Assembly (NCBI GenBank): GCA_019188255.1
Contig: JAETXT010000014.1
Location: 1,736,001 to 1,800,000, forward strand
Direction: 5' to 3'
Length of the DNA stretch: 64,000 nucleotides
Origin: Verticillium longisporum
Lineage: Eukaryota; Ascomycota; Sordariomycetes; Glomerellales; Plectosphaerellaceae
Shown: positions 45,298 through 55,827 of the stretch, piece after piece
Position numbering within the stretch: the first letter of the stretch is position 1
How the letters are laid out: each line of letters starts with the position of its first letter
Position numbers and translations under genes: made by a program
Notes under the pieces: generated by a model
The model's database searches: none
Seen by the model: only the letters and a program-made list of their open reading frames with translations
Told to the model about the DNA's origin: nothing

Positions 45298-45896
45298 ATG
45301 CTCCCGTGCCGGCCGAGTCCCCCTCCTTCAACAGGGCCTCGACCCTCTTCACCTTGTCCTCGAACGGCTGCTTCTTGTCGGTCCTGCCGCCTATCAGCAC
45401 GGAATCTGCACCGTCATGATGCCAATGAATGCGGATAAGAGGGGGGGGAGGGTATATGGAAAAGTAGATGGAAGAGAAGAAAAAAAAGCAGATGGAAAGA
45501 CGCAGGAATCAAAAGACGCACCTCGTGCCGACGCGCATGCTCGACTGCACGCGCACGACGCCGCCGGCGTGGACGAGGGCATGGGCCTGGCCGACAACGC
45601 GGAAAACGTCGTCCCAGCTGCCCTCGACGGTGGTGCCGGCCGAGTGCATCTGGTAGTGCAGGCCGCTGGCCTTGAGGAGCTTCTGCACCTCGGCGACCTC
45701 TTTGGCGACCGAGACGGAGCCGGTGCCGACCTGGCGTGATGCGTTAGGTGACAGGAGAAGGCAGCGGGCAGCGGGCAGCGGGCAGCGGGCAAGGGGGCAG
45801 CGGGCAGAGGACGGCACGGAAAGGACGCACGGGGATGAGGCAAAAGTCGGCGTAGCAGGCTTCGGGGGTGGGGAGGTTTGCGTAGTCGGTCGGCAT
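45296..45896 (-). CDS. ECM15: Thiamine-binding-like MTH1187/UPF0045 family protein (Ecm15)
   Basis: Small cytosolic protein of the MTH1187/YkoF fold, members of which bind thiamine; yeast Ecm15 has no settled role. Exons are 45,831-45,896, 45,522-45,730 and 45,296-45,383, giving 120 residues. The conserved core reads CYADFCLIP-VGTGSVSVAKEVAEVQKLL, then GLHYQMHSAGTTVEGSWDDVFRVVGQAH, then VVRVQSSMRVGTRTDKKQPFEDKVKRVE at the C-terminus; all family blocks are present at normal length. The frame is restored exactly at both intron joints (GTGCGT donors). Both the first intron and the stop-codon region consist largely of 7-base tandem repeats. Confidence 0.9.
45761..45807. repeat. GGGCAGC tandem repeat in ECM15 intron 1
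   Basis: Three perfect 7-base copies (45,766-45,786) plus imperfect copies on each side occupy nearly half of the 100-base intron. Confidence 0.88.
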
Positions 45897-45981
45897 GTTG
45901 GACACTGAACGATGAGGTCGCAGGAGATGGCGGGGGGGGACGAGATTGTTTTGTTCAGGATGCTCAGGATGCAAGAGTGAA

Positions 45982-46015
45982 GTCGTGGTTCGTACGACGT
46001 CGTGGTTCGTACGAC
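45982..46015. repeat. Two perfect 17-base tandem copies upstream of ECM15
   Basis: GTCGTGGTTCGTACGAC occurs at 45,982-45,998 and 45,999-46,015 and begins a third copy. Each unit contains the palindrome GTCGTACGAC-like core, so it could be a dyad protein-binding site, but this is only inference. Confidence 0.9.
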
Positions 46016-46110
46016 GTCGTTGAGACGGTTGACGTAGGGTCACCATTCGCTCCGACGTGCGGCCCCACTGTTTTGACTACATTGCAATGCCGGCAAGACA
46101 ACGGCCACTG

Positions 46111-46185
46111 AAGGGAAGGAGCTACTTGGGAAGGAGCTGCAAGGGAAGGAGCTACAAGGAAAGAAGCTACAAGGGAAGAAGCTGC
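46111..46185. repeat. 15-base minisatellite, five copies
   Basis: Five exactly phased units of AAGGGAAGGAGCTAC with small variants fill 46,111-46,185. The plus strand is a purine-rich tract. Confidence 0.95.
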
Positions 46186-48057
46186 TTTCCTGAAATGTTT
46201 CCATGCCTGTTTCCCTGTTGGTTCCCGCGTCTCGCTCAGGCCACTGTCCAAACTCTGGACGCCGAGTGCAAACAATCACGAAGAGGCAGTCCGCAGGTGG
46301 ACGATACGGGATACCACGATGGAGAGAGACGGTGCGCCGGACCTCCAAGCAACAGAGTTGTGACACCATGTCCGCGTATCGGGAAACAGATCGCACGCAT
46401 CGAATACCTCTTGACGTGTGACTCTGCCCTGCTCCCTGTTGTCTCTCGACCGTGGCCCGCGCAGAGAACAACATCAACTCACGAATACGCTTGAATCTCT
46501 TTAGGCCTCTAACCTTCACCGACCTCGGATCCCAGTCGGGTTCATCTGCCGCCCTAGCAGTCTCTTTGACCCACCGGTTGTTCTTCTCGAGCAGTCAGCT
46601 TTGAACTTGGCAGCGAGCTTGGCGCAGCTACGGCCGTAACCCTGGAGCTGATGCAGGCCTTTCGACTTTAGGATAACCGATTGCAACGACACGACCTCGA
46701 GCAGGTAGGTCAAAGCCCCATATCGTGAACCGGATTCAGTCCTCGTCGTTCATCTCGGCAGCCTACGGGTCGAAATCGAACTTAGCGAGGACGTATTGAA
46801 GGCCCTTATCTATAGGCTGAATCACTCTCAGCTGAGCAGCTGAGCAGCACCGTAGCATTCCCTGGGCGATTGTGATAGGTTGTTGTGATAGGTGACTAGA
46901 TAGGGCTTCCTGGCCCCTATCGTGTATTCGAGCCGCATGTCTTCTAACTTACTTGCTAACTAGCGTTGATAAATCATATACATGATATGTGTGTAGGATG
47001 GTGTGGGTATATGGAGCAGAGAGTCTGGCTTGGTATGGGTATAGAGGCAATCTTCTTCTATGGTATGTAAGCTAGCCAGTATCCTCTCACTAAGAGCGCT
47101 TTCCTAACAGGCCGCCATGGCTCAGTAGCCGCAGGCTATCGAAGACAGAGGAAGTCCTGCCTCCCCTGACGGCCTCCAAGCCACGCCAGTCACCACTGCG
47201 TGATGCCCCCCACGATGTCCGGCTTCAAATCTACGATGAATGCCTGGCCCTTGACGATGGTTTTCTCTACGATTTAAGTCAGGCAAGCTCAGCTACAGAA
47301 TCCCCAAGTCTATCCATCACATACTCAAGGGAGCTTACACACTTATCGCCTCAGAGACGGACGGGTGTCCACTGTGCGAGACGGTTACTTTCAAGACGTG
47401 CCTTCTTGAAAATATGACCGCGCGCCTGCAGAGATACCGAGAGGCTCGTTTCGGACTGTTTGACCTGAAATGATTTTACCTGTCCGGCTTGTCCTTGTCG
47501 CTTGTCGAAAGCAACGCGCTGCAGCATGTCTCGCGCAAATACCCCGCCTTCCGGCCGATACTAGAGAAGCAACATGGAGCTGGTTGCGCGCCAGCCCGCA
47601 GACTTTTCCCGGAGAGTCAGGGTGTAGCTTATCAGATGTCGCGTATCCGTCTGGCGAGCGTACGATGCTTACAGTCAGCGCGCCTTGTGATAGTTTTTAT
47701 TACACTGAATGAATCAAGTTCCCCTACAGGAGGACGCCATGAACCACCCGCCAGACTTGGCGTCAGAACTCTGTGCTCCCCATCTAGAAAGCAAAGCGAA
47801 GAAGCGGTCTAGTCATATGTAATGGGGCAACGCTTGCGTCACGCCGCAGTCTGCAGCAAGCGCCTAGATGCCACCAGCTGCCCCGGATAAGCGTCGCGGC
47901 GACAGCAAACCGGTTCCATCCACCGCCGTCTCCTAGACATTCGTAGTCTGGTTGGGAGACAGGGCCAAGAGTGAGGAGGAGATAGTGGCGAAGAAACAGA
48001 AACATGTAGCAGCAATGCAGCAATGCAGCTTTCGATTAAGGGGGTATCTCGCAAAAC
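46186..48057. other. Gene-poor region with decayed coding fragments
   Basis: On the minus strand 46,516-46,800 reads degenerate protein (QYVLAKFDFDP, EMNDED, IRFTIWGFDLP, then in another frame LEVVSLQSVILKSKGLHQLQ and KADCSRRTTGGSKRLLGRQ) with stops and a frame change, probably a relic of an unidentified repetitive gene. On the plus strand near 47,200-47,400 a frame reads DVRLQIYDECLALDD, which resembles the F-box-like helix of many fungal proteins, but no gene can be built. The stretch 46,830-47,060 is AT-rich. Confidence 0.4.
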
Positions 48058-48180
48058 TCACAACCCCGCGGCCCCGGGCACCTTGATGCCAGGGGCGCGC
48101 CCGAGGTCCAGCGACGCGCGGAACGCGCTCGCGCGCCGCCAGTGGGCGCGGTCGATGCGCTCCTGCTCCTTCATCATCTT

Positions 48181-49476
48181 CTACTCCATGAACGAGCGGG
48201 GCCCCATCCGCCTGCGCGTTGTCTCGGCCTCGCACGTCTCGTACAGCGCCCAGTCGTCCAGCTGCGACGGCCGCGGCACGGCGAGCACCTCGGCCATGGG
48301 CGTCTGGCCCGGCAGCCTCTCGAGCGTGAGCTCGAGGCGGTGCTTCTCTGACACTGTGTCGCGCTTGGTGCTGTAGGCGCGGATGACGAAGCTGGTTCGC
48401 CGAAGGGGTCATCGTCAGTCACAGGAGACTCCACGTTGATTGGAGAGAATTTGAGAGAATGTAAACAAGAAGGGAGGGAGAGGTGACTCACACGCCGTCG
48501 TAGCGCAGACCGGCGGCCGGCGCGTACAGGCTCTTCAACCGGTAGCCCCTCAGCAGGCGAATTTGCGTGCCGACCTGCGACATGAGGGAGAAATGCATGT
48601 CGGAAAGTTTCCCCTCGCGGCAGTACCTGTGCATGTTGCCGCCGAGATGCTCCTCGGTGCCCGTCAACAGGGGCAGGGCCGCAACGCCGTAGCGGTCTTT
48701 AGTCGGCCTCTCGTGCGCGTTACCGACGATGCCGTCGCGGTGGGCGCAAGCCAGGTTGAGCCACCAGCTGGGGGGGGGGGAGGAAAGCGTCAGTACAGGA
48801 CGTTGGATCCCGCGCCACACACAAGGTCACCTTACTGTCCAGGTTCAAAGTCTGCCACGGCCGAGTCGGAGCACGAGGCGCGGGCGATGTATCTCTCGAA
48901 TTGGTCCTTCTGCTGCACGGCGTGGTCGACGTCTTTGAGGCGTCCGCGCTGCAGCGATCTGAGGCGGGCGTCGTCCATGGAAAAGTAGTCATCGCGAAAC
49001 CTCGTCTCCCAGGCCTTCTTCAGCCGCTGTGCCGTCGTCACATCGAGGCTTAACGGTGACGGCACACCCTCGGCGGCAGGGGGACTCCTCGGCGTGGCGA
49101 TGATGTCTGCGAGGAGCTTATCGAGACATGCGTGTCTGATGATGGCGGCGTCGACGAGAGGGATCGATTGGTTCTCCGCCTCGAGGAAGGAATGAAGAAT
49201 CTTGGAAACGTGGGAGGCCCGAGCACCCAGCGTCTGGCTGTCACGGAGCGAGGCGCGAACAGAATCGCACAGGTCGAGCAGGGCGTCCTCGTCCATGGAC
49301 AATGCATCGGCTGGGCGGTCGTCGGTGGAGGGTGTCTCGGAGCGGGAGAGGGGGCTCTTGGCATGCTGTCTGGTGCGGCGGTGGCTCGGCGTTGGTGTTG
49401 GTCTCTGAGCACGTTGCCGCAGTCGCATGGGATCGAGGACGTTGATGGCCTGTACTGGCGCCATGGTTGCTGACAT
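48181..49476 (-). CDS. SRA-YDG domain protein, possibly truncated by a TAG
   Basis: SRA (SET- and RING-associated) domains flip out and bind 5-methyl- or hydroxymethylcytosine, as in UHRF1 and SUVH proteins; fungi carry a few stand-alone members. Exons are 48,836-49,476, 48,492-48,767 and 48,181-48,391, giving 375 residues. The first 210 residues are Ser/Arg-rich then helical with no named domain. The SRA domain begins at HWWLNLACAHRDGIVGNAHE and includes GGNMHRYCREGKLSDMHFSL, TQIRLLRGYRLKSLYAPAAG and the signature RYDGVFVIRAYS (YDG at 303-305). The frame stops at TAG 48,181-48,183, yet the same frame stays coding-like for 40 more codons (KMMKEQERIDRAHWRRAS ... GRAPGIKVPG) to TGA 48,058-48,060. 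The second stop may be the ancestral one. A G/C run abuts one acceptor. Confidence 0.85.
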
Positions 49477-50695
49477 GTTGCTTTCTGTTTAGATGACGGG
49501 CACTTGCTTGGCGCGATGGCAAGATGCGCGAGCAGCGTCACTGTCTGTTTCGGCGGCGAGGGTCAATAGGTAGGACACTCTAGGATAGTCACCAGGCGAA
49601 GACGAGGAGGCTCAGAGGCGGAGGAACTCGAAGGCAAGAGACTCGAAGGCGACTAGGATGAATTATAGTACTGTATATGAAGGCATCGTATCGCGCCGTC
49701 GCCAGCATGGCGATGCCGAGTCTAGACCCCACGCTGATGGGGGACCGCACGGCGAAGCGCCCCGAACCCAGCAGCACCCATTGGGGGATCTAGGGTAGCC
49801 TTGGCCATGATGGTGCACTCCCGCCTCCAGTCGCCAGGGGCCGCTGCCAGGTCGATCGCAAGCGGCGGCGGAAGGGGCAACGGCGTGGCTCGATAGCTCT
49901 GCGCGGGGCAAGCAGGACGAGGCTGGGCGACGCGATCCCCACGATCGGATGCACGGCGACCCGTAAGTTCGGTCCCGGGACTGAAGGCGCTTGCCGACAT
50001 GGGCGGTGCGTGCCCAGATGGGCCATGACGTTTGCGGATGCACCACGACGCCTTGATGGTTGTGGAGAGAGGCCCAGATCCTGGACAGGTCAATGTTGAG
50101 GTCTAGGCTCTGGCTGTGTCTCTGTCTCTTGGAGGGGGAGGGGCAAAGGGGGCCAGCCACGTGTTGAGCCACATGATCATGTCAGCCACACATGCTCGTC
50201 CGCCCAGCCGCATGCGGATGCGTGTGTCGCCATCTGTCCATCGCCATCTATCCATTGCCGTCTGCTTTGCGACGTTGTATCAGGCTTGCAATGGCATGCT
50301 GCCCTCTGTAATTTATTTCGCCTTCTCATCAATGGAGCTGGCATCCTGGGCTGTTGACAGATTGGTGGCAGGACATGGCCTGAAGCAGTGTGCCCTCCCC
50401 CATCCTGCTTCAGTCCCCAGGTAAAGCTTTTCCGACACCTCACCATGTCTTGGGTCATGAACATCGGCTGTGCCATGCCGCGCCCACCGGTCGCCCGCCC
50501 GGCCCAGACTGAGAGTGTACATATAGCGCCTCTCCTCCCTGTCTTTCTAAGTTTGGTCCCCCTGCCGTCTCTTCGTAGCAGTCGCAAAGCTAGACAATCC
50601 CCGGTTCTCCATCATCTCTCCTGCATGCGGCCATCTATGCCAACCGCTTGACCCCACCACCACCACCACAACAAACAACCTCCAGGCCCCGCGCC
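49477..50695. promoter_or_regulatory. Divergent region, SRA gene and ABM gene
   Basis: 1.2 kb between start codons. The right half (50,400-50,695) is a CT/CA-rich leader ending in CACCACCACC runs before the ABM-gene ATG. No gene or clear operator seen. Confidence 0.45.
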
Positions 50696-51297
50696 ATGGG
50701 TACCGATCACATCGACCTCGTAGCCATCATCACCCCCAAAAAGGGCCAGACCGAACGTGTACGAAACCGGCTCGCCCCGTGATTTAAGCCCCCCCACCCC
50801 TGCCCTGCCCTGTCCCCTTCTACTCGTGTCCTCGACCCTCTGCCAAGCCGCACACGCTTACGCCCGAGTGTCTCCCCCCCCTTAGTTCCTCAGCCTCTTC
50901 GCCGCGTGCGCCGCCCACGCCGAGAAGAGCGAGCCCGGCACGCTTCGGTACCGAATCCACCGCGGCAAGCGAGACGAGACGAGCGGCGCCGAGGAGCTCG
51001 TCGTCCGCGAAACGTGGGTTGATCCCCTCCTTTGCTCATCCCTCTCTTCTTTTTTCTTCTCTCTTGCATAATTGCATGAATCCTTCTCCCCCACCCTCGA
51101 GTGAAGTTCCCAGACCTAATGACGTCTTGTTTTACGGCTCCTGCTACAGATATGAGAATGCCGCCGCCCTACAGACGCATCTCGCCGGCGCGCACGTCAA
51201 GGCCATGGTTGGGGAGATTGAGGCCGGCACCTTGACGGAGAACGTAAAGATCATACACATCACGCCGGGGGCAGGTTACGAGCGGGCTCGGTTCTGA
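50696..51297 (+). CDS. ABM-domain (dimeric alpha/beta-barrel) monooxygenase-like protein
   Basis: Exons are 50,696-50,758, 50,886-51,013 and 51,150-51,297, giving 112 residues, the usual length for one antibiotic-biosynthesis-monooxygenase domain. Strand 1 is DHIDLVAIITPKKGQTER; the first helix is LSLFAACAAHAEKSEPG; then LRYRIHRGK and ELVVRETYENAAALQTHLAGAHV, the Tyr/Glu-His region that lines the active-site cleft in this fold. The C-terminal strand is VKIIHITPGAGYE. Such proteins act as cofactor-free monooxygenases or as stress-related small enzymes; substrate unknown. Exon joints are phase-consistent. The first donor is GTACGA, chosen because the alternative GTGTAC two bases earlier breaks the frame. 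Confidence 0.83.
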
Positions 51298-51626
51298 TGG
51301 ACTGACGGCCGCGAGGCTAGGGTGGACGAGGATTTGTCAGGCGGTGCAAGCCTCTTTTCGATTGTGGCCCAGCCGAGGTAGACGGTTTTGTACAATGCAA
51401 TATCCAGACCGACAGCGCTAAATGACCTACCTGACAGTGACCTGCCCAAGCATCAAAGCCCTACTACAGTACACAGGAACCGGTTCCGTGGGAACGCCCC
51501 ATTCAACAGGCCTTGCAATGGGCCGTACAACAGGCACACGACGGACTGCTCACATGCAGAAGCTTGCGCGCCCATCCTCCTTGATCGCTCTTCCACAGAG
51601 TAACACAGTATAGTACATCCATCGTA
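51298..51626. other. Convergent spacer between the ABM and Sel1-like genes
   Basis: 329 bases carrying both 3' flanks. Nothing else seen. Confidence 0.5.
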
Positions 51627-52862
51627 CTAGTACACCTCGTAGTTCTTCGGATCCCTCATCTTCCACGCCGCCGCCAGATTGCGCCACTCCTGCGCATCGA
51701 GCAAATGCCCCGCAGCCGCGTCCTTGTGCCCGTCTGCCACGGCCCGGTCGTACATGCCCGTCTCCAGGTCCGCCAGGGCCGTCGGCGCCGCCGGGTATCC
51801 TGCCGTGGCGGCCTGCGTCAAGAGCTCCCTCGCCTCGGTTTCGTTCACCAGTCGAACAGTCCCCGGCATGCGCGCGTCGAGCGTCCCTAGGTGATAGCAC
51901 GCCTCGGCGTCACCGGCGTCGGCCAGCGCGCGATACTCCCGGTAGGCATCCTGCCTGGCACCGACAGCCTCCTGCAGCTTGGCAAGCTCAACCTGGCACA
52001 GATTCTTCCACTGAAATCCGCCGCCGCCGCTGGCAACTGCGGCTGCAGCGACGTCCTTGGCGCGGCGGAACAGCGCGGCAGCCTGGTCCCTCTCGCCGCG
52101 CAGCGCGTGGAGTTTGCCCTCGAGGGTCAGGGCGTCGGGGTTCCTGCCCTCGGCGACGAGAGTCCGGAAGCGGGCGTAGGCGCGGGGACAAGAGCGCTGC
52201 AGGTTCTCCGGGCTCTTCCCATAGAGCACGGTGCGGATGATGTGCAGGGTGGCGGGGACGTGACCGAGCTCGCTGGCCGAGTCGAGCATGCGAGACTGAG
52301 ACTCGTGCTCGACCCTTGAGAGGGCATCAAGATCTGACATGCGGAGTGCCACCTCATAAAAGTCCTGAGGTTTTATATCGTGCTCTGCCGTGACTGATCA
52401 ACATCGGGGTGTGAGAGGGGGGAGGAATCTCGGGGTATGCGAGAGGTGAAAGGAGCAAAGGGGGGAAGGCATACCGTTGGCAAACTCGGAAAGCCAGTGT
52501 TTCTGCCCCTGGTGAAGCCCGGACGCCGCGTGAAGAAACTCGCTGTAGATGCGGTGCACTATTTTGTGGTCGAGGCTGAAGCCTTCTCGGTTTGGCGTCG
52601 TGAGCTTGAAGTCGTCTGGCGACCGAGGGCGCACTTCAAGTGGGCGAGATTCTGCCATCGTCTCAGGTCTCCTCCTCGGCGATGGTGATGGGGCAGGCTT
52701 CGGCGCGGCCCTTTGACGCATTCTGCTGCGATCACTGGAGTACGTGCGGATCAAAGTCTGAGGCGTTCGCGCTGCTGATGGTGATGGCGAGCAGCGGCCA
52801 GAGCACAGCACCTGAGTAGCGCGCCATGGTGCTCGCCGTGAAGAGAGATGGCGGCAGAGCAT
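51627..52862 (-). CDS. Sel1/TPR-like probable mitochondrial protein
   Basis: Exons are 52,475-52,862 and 51,627-52,384, giving 381 residues. The N-terminus is an arginine-rich, acid-free leader (MLCRHLSSRRAPWRATQVLC ... IRTYSSDRSR), a strong mitochondrial targeting signal. After a Pro/Arg-rich stretch the protein is helical. HKIVHRIYSEFLHAASGLHQG precedes the intron. Then come tetratricopeptide/Sel1-like units: QSRMLDSASELGHVPATLHI, DALTLEGKLHALRGERDQAAALFRRA, DAEACYHLGTLDAR and ARELLTQAATAGYPAAPTALADLE. Sel1 repeats usually form scaffolds for assembly or quality-control factors. No exact family is recognised. The intron (52,385-52,474) joins FAN-E-HDIKPQDFYEVALR in frame. Shares a promoter with UTP16. 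Confidence 0.82.
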
Positions 52863-53495
52863 TTGGGCTACCTGTCCATTCCAGGGAGGGTGTATGGTGG
52901 AGATGGAAATGGCGATGTACAGATGAAGCACAGCAGGCAGATAAAATGAAGCAATTCGATCAATCCATGTGCCTGCAAAGGTCAGGTAAGGTACCTTCAA
53001 AGGCAAGGTAAGGTAAGGTAGGTACCTAGGTAGGTAGGCAGGTGAGGAGGCATCTGAAATGGGGCCACGGGCAAGCGCGATCAAGAGACGACGTTGGAAC
53101 GGGCAGGAGCAGGGGTCCCCTCCGAGCCAATCAGACGCTTCGGATCCACCCCTCGACTCCACCCCCAAAAATCTCACTTGACACTCAATTTTCTAGCCAT
53201 CAACCGCGACGACCTCACCTCCTTCTGGAGTATTTTCACATACCAATTCCACGTTCGATATTTCGTCAACTCGACGGCCGTAGACAGGAAGCACAACGAA
53301 AGAGTGCAACTGAAAAATCTCTTCCTTCAACCCCGATCGACCGGCCGACGCAGACGTTGCTCGCCACGCAGTCACCTTGAGGATCCTCTCTCAGTCTGCG
53401 GACGGTGAGAAGCTTGTCTCAGCACCCACTGTCGGGACGCCCCCACACCAGGAAACCCATCTGCCGCCTTCCGTTCTCACCATACAAACGCCAAA
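52863..53495. promoter_or_regulatory. Divergent promoter, Sel1-like gene and UTP16
   Basis: 633 bases. At 52,981-53,045 there is a dense cluster of AAGGT/AGGTA units (AGGTAAGGTACC, AAGGTAAGGTAAGGTAGGTACC, TAGGTAGGTAGG) immediately upstream of the Sel1-like gene, including two GGTACC palindromes. Confidence 0.6.
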
Positions 53496-54587
53496 ATGGT
53501 TACCACACGCAACATGAGGAAGCGCAAGTCTGGCGACGCTCTGGACCTGGACCTCGACGCCGCTGCCCCATCCTCCCCGCAGAACAGCCCGGCCGCCGGC
53601 ACTCCCAAGCGCCATCGCAAGCTCCCCGTGCGCGCCAAGTCCAGGAAGCAAGCGGCCAAGGACGAGCCAGAGGTCGACGCAGAGGCCGAGGACGAGACCC
53701 AGGATGCGAGCGAGTCCCCAGCCCCAGCCAACTCATCATCGCTGGTAGTTGAGATTCGCGCCAAGACAGACGAAGATGAGCATGGTCTCAGCGGCAGCGC
53801 CGCCGAGGACAACGACCAAGACGAGGCCGAAGCCGGGGCCGACGAAACCATCATCCCCGGCGCCGAGCAGCCTGCGCCTGTGCCTGAGCCCAGCCGAAAG
53901 GACACAATCGACGACTCGGACGCTTCCGAAGACTCTGACGACGAGGCGCCCGAGGCCGTCTCCACCTCAGCCGCTGCCGCAGCCGTCTTTGAATCTGCCA
54001 GAGCTGCCAACAAGGCCATTGCAGAGTGCGTGACCTCCTTCTGCCCCTCATGTGTCCACCAAGCTAACACGGCGCCCAGGCAACAAAAAGCCCAGAAGCG
54101 CAAGCGCCAGCAGCGCACCGCCTTCCTCCAGGACCAGGCTCAGACCCGCAAGGCCGCCGAACCCGCCACCCCGGCCCCGGCGCCCACCGCCGCCGCCGCC
54201 TCGCCGTCAGACGACATGACGCCGCGCACCCAGCTCGCCCTCGAGTCGAGCGCCGCCTTCAAGAGGCAGCAGCGCGCCCCGGCCCTCCTGCCGGCCGAGT
54301 TCCTCGCCTCGGACTCAGAGGACGACGACGACGAAGATGCGGCAGCAAGTGACGCCGCCGCCGCCGCCGCCGGTGCCAAGTCCCGCCCCCGCAAGGCCCG
54401 CAAGATCGCCCTCGACAAGGCGCCCCGCGACGAGGTCGTCGGCACGACCGTCTACCGCGTAGCCAAAGCGCAGCAGGACCCGCGCCTCGCGCCGCGCGGC
54501 GGCCGCGCGAGCGTCAATGCCAAAAAGGCGCTGCTCGTCCGCGCGCGGACGGCCAAGGCGGGGACCAAGGGTTTCTTTGTGAAATGA
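53496..54587 (+). CDS. UTP16: U3 snoRNA-associated protein (Utp16/Bud21 family)
   Basis: Subunit of the small-subunit processome that associates with U3 snoRNA during 18S rRNA maturation in the nucleolus. Exons are 53,496-54,026 and 54,081-54,587, giving 345 residues. The first 170 residues are low-complexity: a basic start (MVTTRNMRKRKSGD), then alternating acidic and basic tracts typical of nucleolar proteins. The conserved part is C-terminal: FLASDSEDDDDEDAAAS, SRPRKARKIALDKAPRDEVVGTTVYRV and ASVNAKKALLVRARTAKAGTKGFFVK. The 54-base intron has GTGCGT and a GCTAAC branch, and is a multiple of three without a stop, so an unspliced transcript also stays open. Splicing is preferred because it gives AIAE-QQKAQKRKRQQR. 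Confidence 0.87.
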   Translation: MVTTRNMRKRKSGDALDLDLDAAAPSSPQNSPAAGTPKRHRKLPVRAKSRKQAAKDEPEVDAEAEDETQDASESPAPANSSSLVVEIRAKTDEDEHGLSGSAAEDNDQDEAEAGADETIIPGAEQPAPVPEPSRKDTIDDSDASEDSDDEAPEAVSTSAAAAAVFESARAANKAIAECVTSFCPSCVHQANTAPRQQKAQKRKRQQRTAFLQDQAQTRKAAEPATPAPAPTAAAASPSDDMTPRTQLALESSAAFKRQQRAPALLPAEFLASDSEDDDDEDAAASDAAAAAAGAKSRPRKARKIALDKAPRDEVVGTTVYRVAKAQQDPRLAPRGGRASVNAKKALLVRARTAKAGTKGFFVK

Positions 54588-55827
54588 GGCCGCTGCTCTG
54601 CGAAGGAGAGGTGAGCAGACGGCGGGTACCAGTGGTCGGGCCTCGTGTCTATGTCATTAAGCACCGTGTGTGCATGTGTATATGAGAGATACACGCAGAG
54701 AGAGGAAGGGAAGAAGGAGAGGGAGGGACTCGCAGAAGCAAACTTGGGTTTGTGTTGGGTGTTTTATTTTTCTGACGCACCAAACTTTAGATCACTGCGA
54801 TTTCATGTGGGGGGGGGAATCATGTTCAGACTCGGAGTTAGGAATGGGCGGAAATACAAAAAATGAACAGACATCACCACCACTTAATTCTGGTCCATCT
54901 CTATGCAAAGGGAGAGAGAGAGAGAGATGGCGTGTCCGAAAGTGTATCTGGTATCGGCATTTGGTGTATCAATGCTACAACTGACACTCTGCCAGGCGGG
55001 ACAACTAGCGACAAGCATACGGAGCGGGAGAATGGCATCCTTGACGTAACGCTCAAGAGCACGTTTATAGCATAGAATGATCAGAGCCGTCCACAGCACA
55101 TTTCTATGCATGTTCGGTTGCTACCGAGCCGCAAGGTCAAATACATCATGGAATAAGTGACGCCGGCGCATGTCAAAGGAACCTACAGACACAGACGGAC
55201 GAAACCACGGGCACATCAGAGTCGAGCGTGGAATACGTTGAGAATTTTGCCAACCGTCATCACAGGGGCTTCTCACCCTGGAGCACCGCCGTCTTTCTGA
55301 AGCGCGTCTGTATCCTATGGACTCATCACAGAGCATCCGTCTTCTTCCGTCTCCTTCTCTTTCCCTGGCACACGGCCAGCTATCCCCGTTACATTACGAC
55401 CGTAAAAGAAATATCTACATGTCTCAGACAAACATGACTGTCATGACAAGCGTCGAAGCGGCAGCGCGCGCAGTTGACCTCATCTAAGAAAAAGAAAATG
55501 TGAGGGGTTGCGAAAACAGAAAACCTGGTATCTTTCCCTTGAAGAGCGCATCGCAATGCAGCAGCATGAAAACGACATGACGCAAAAAAGTAGCTCAGAT
55601 CCTCCTGAGGGCAGCAGCGTGAGTACAGATAGGCCAAGACCGGAAAGGAGAAAAACCGCAGGGGTATAAGTGAACGACGGCAAAAAGAAAATCAGGAGTG
55701 CAACAGTCAGTTCGAACAAGTCGAACTGTGTATTCGATGCATCCCTGTCGTCCCTTTCCAGTGCCCAAGGTAAATCAGGATGAGCAGGGACAGTAAGATA
55801 TCATGAGCGGTGACGCTGCGGAGCGGT
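54588..55827. other. Convergent intergenic region, UTP16 and the RING-PH-VWA gene
   Basis: 1.24 kb with purine-rich GAGAGA tracts near 54,700 and 54,915. Both 3' ends face it. No gene recognised. Confidence 0.5.

Noticed and set aside
41921..46185. Tandem repeats as a possible CRISPR array
   Set aside because: Units are 7-17 bases, directly adjacent with no unique spacers, and the genome is eukaryotic.
48181..48290. An extra intron that would remove the TAG in the SRA gene
   Set aside because: The only plausible donor (GTACGA, 48,244 downward) joined to the TAG as acceptor gives a stop two codons later, so splicing does not rescue the frame.
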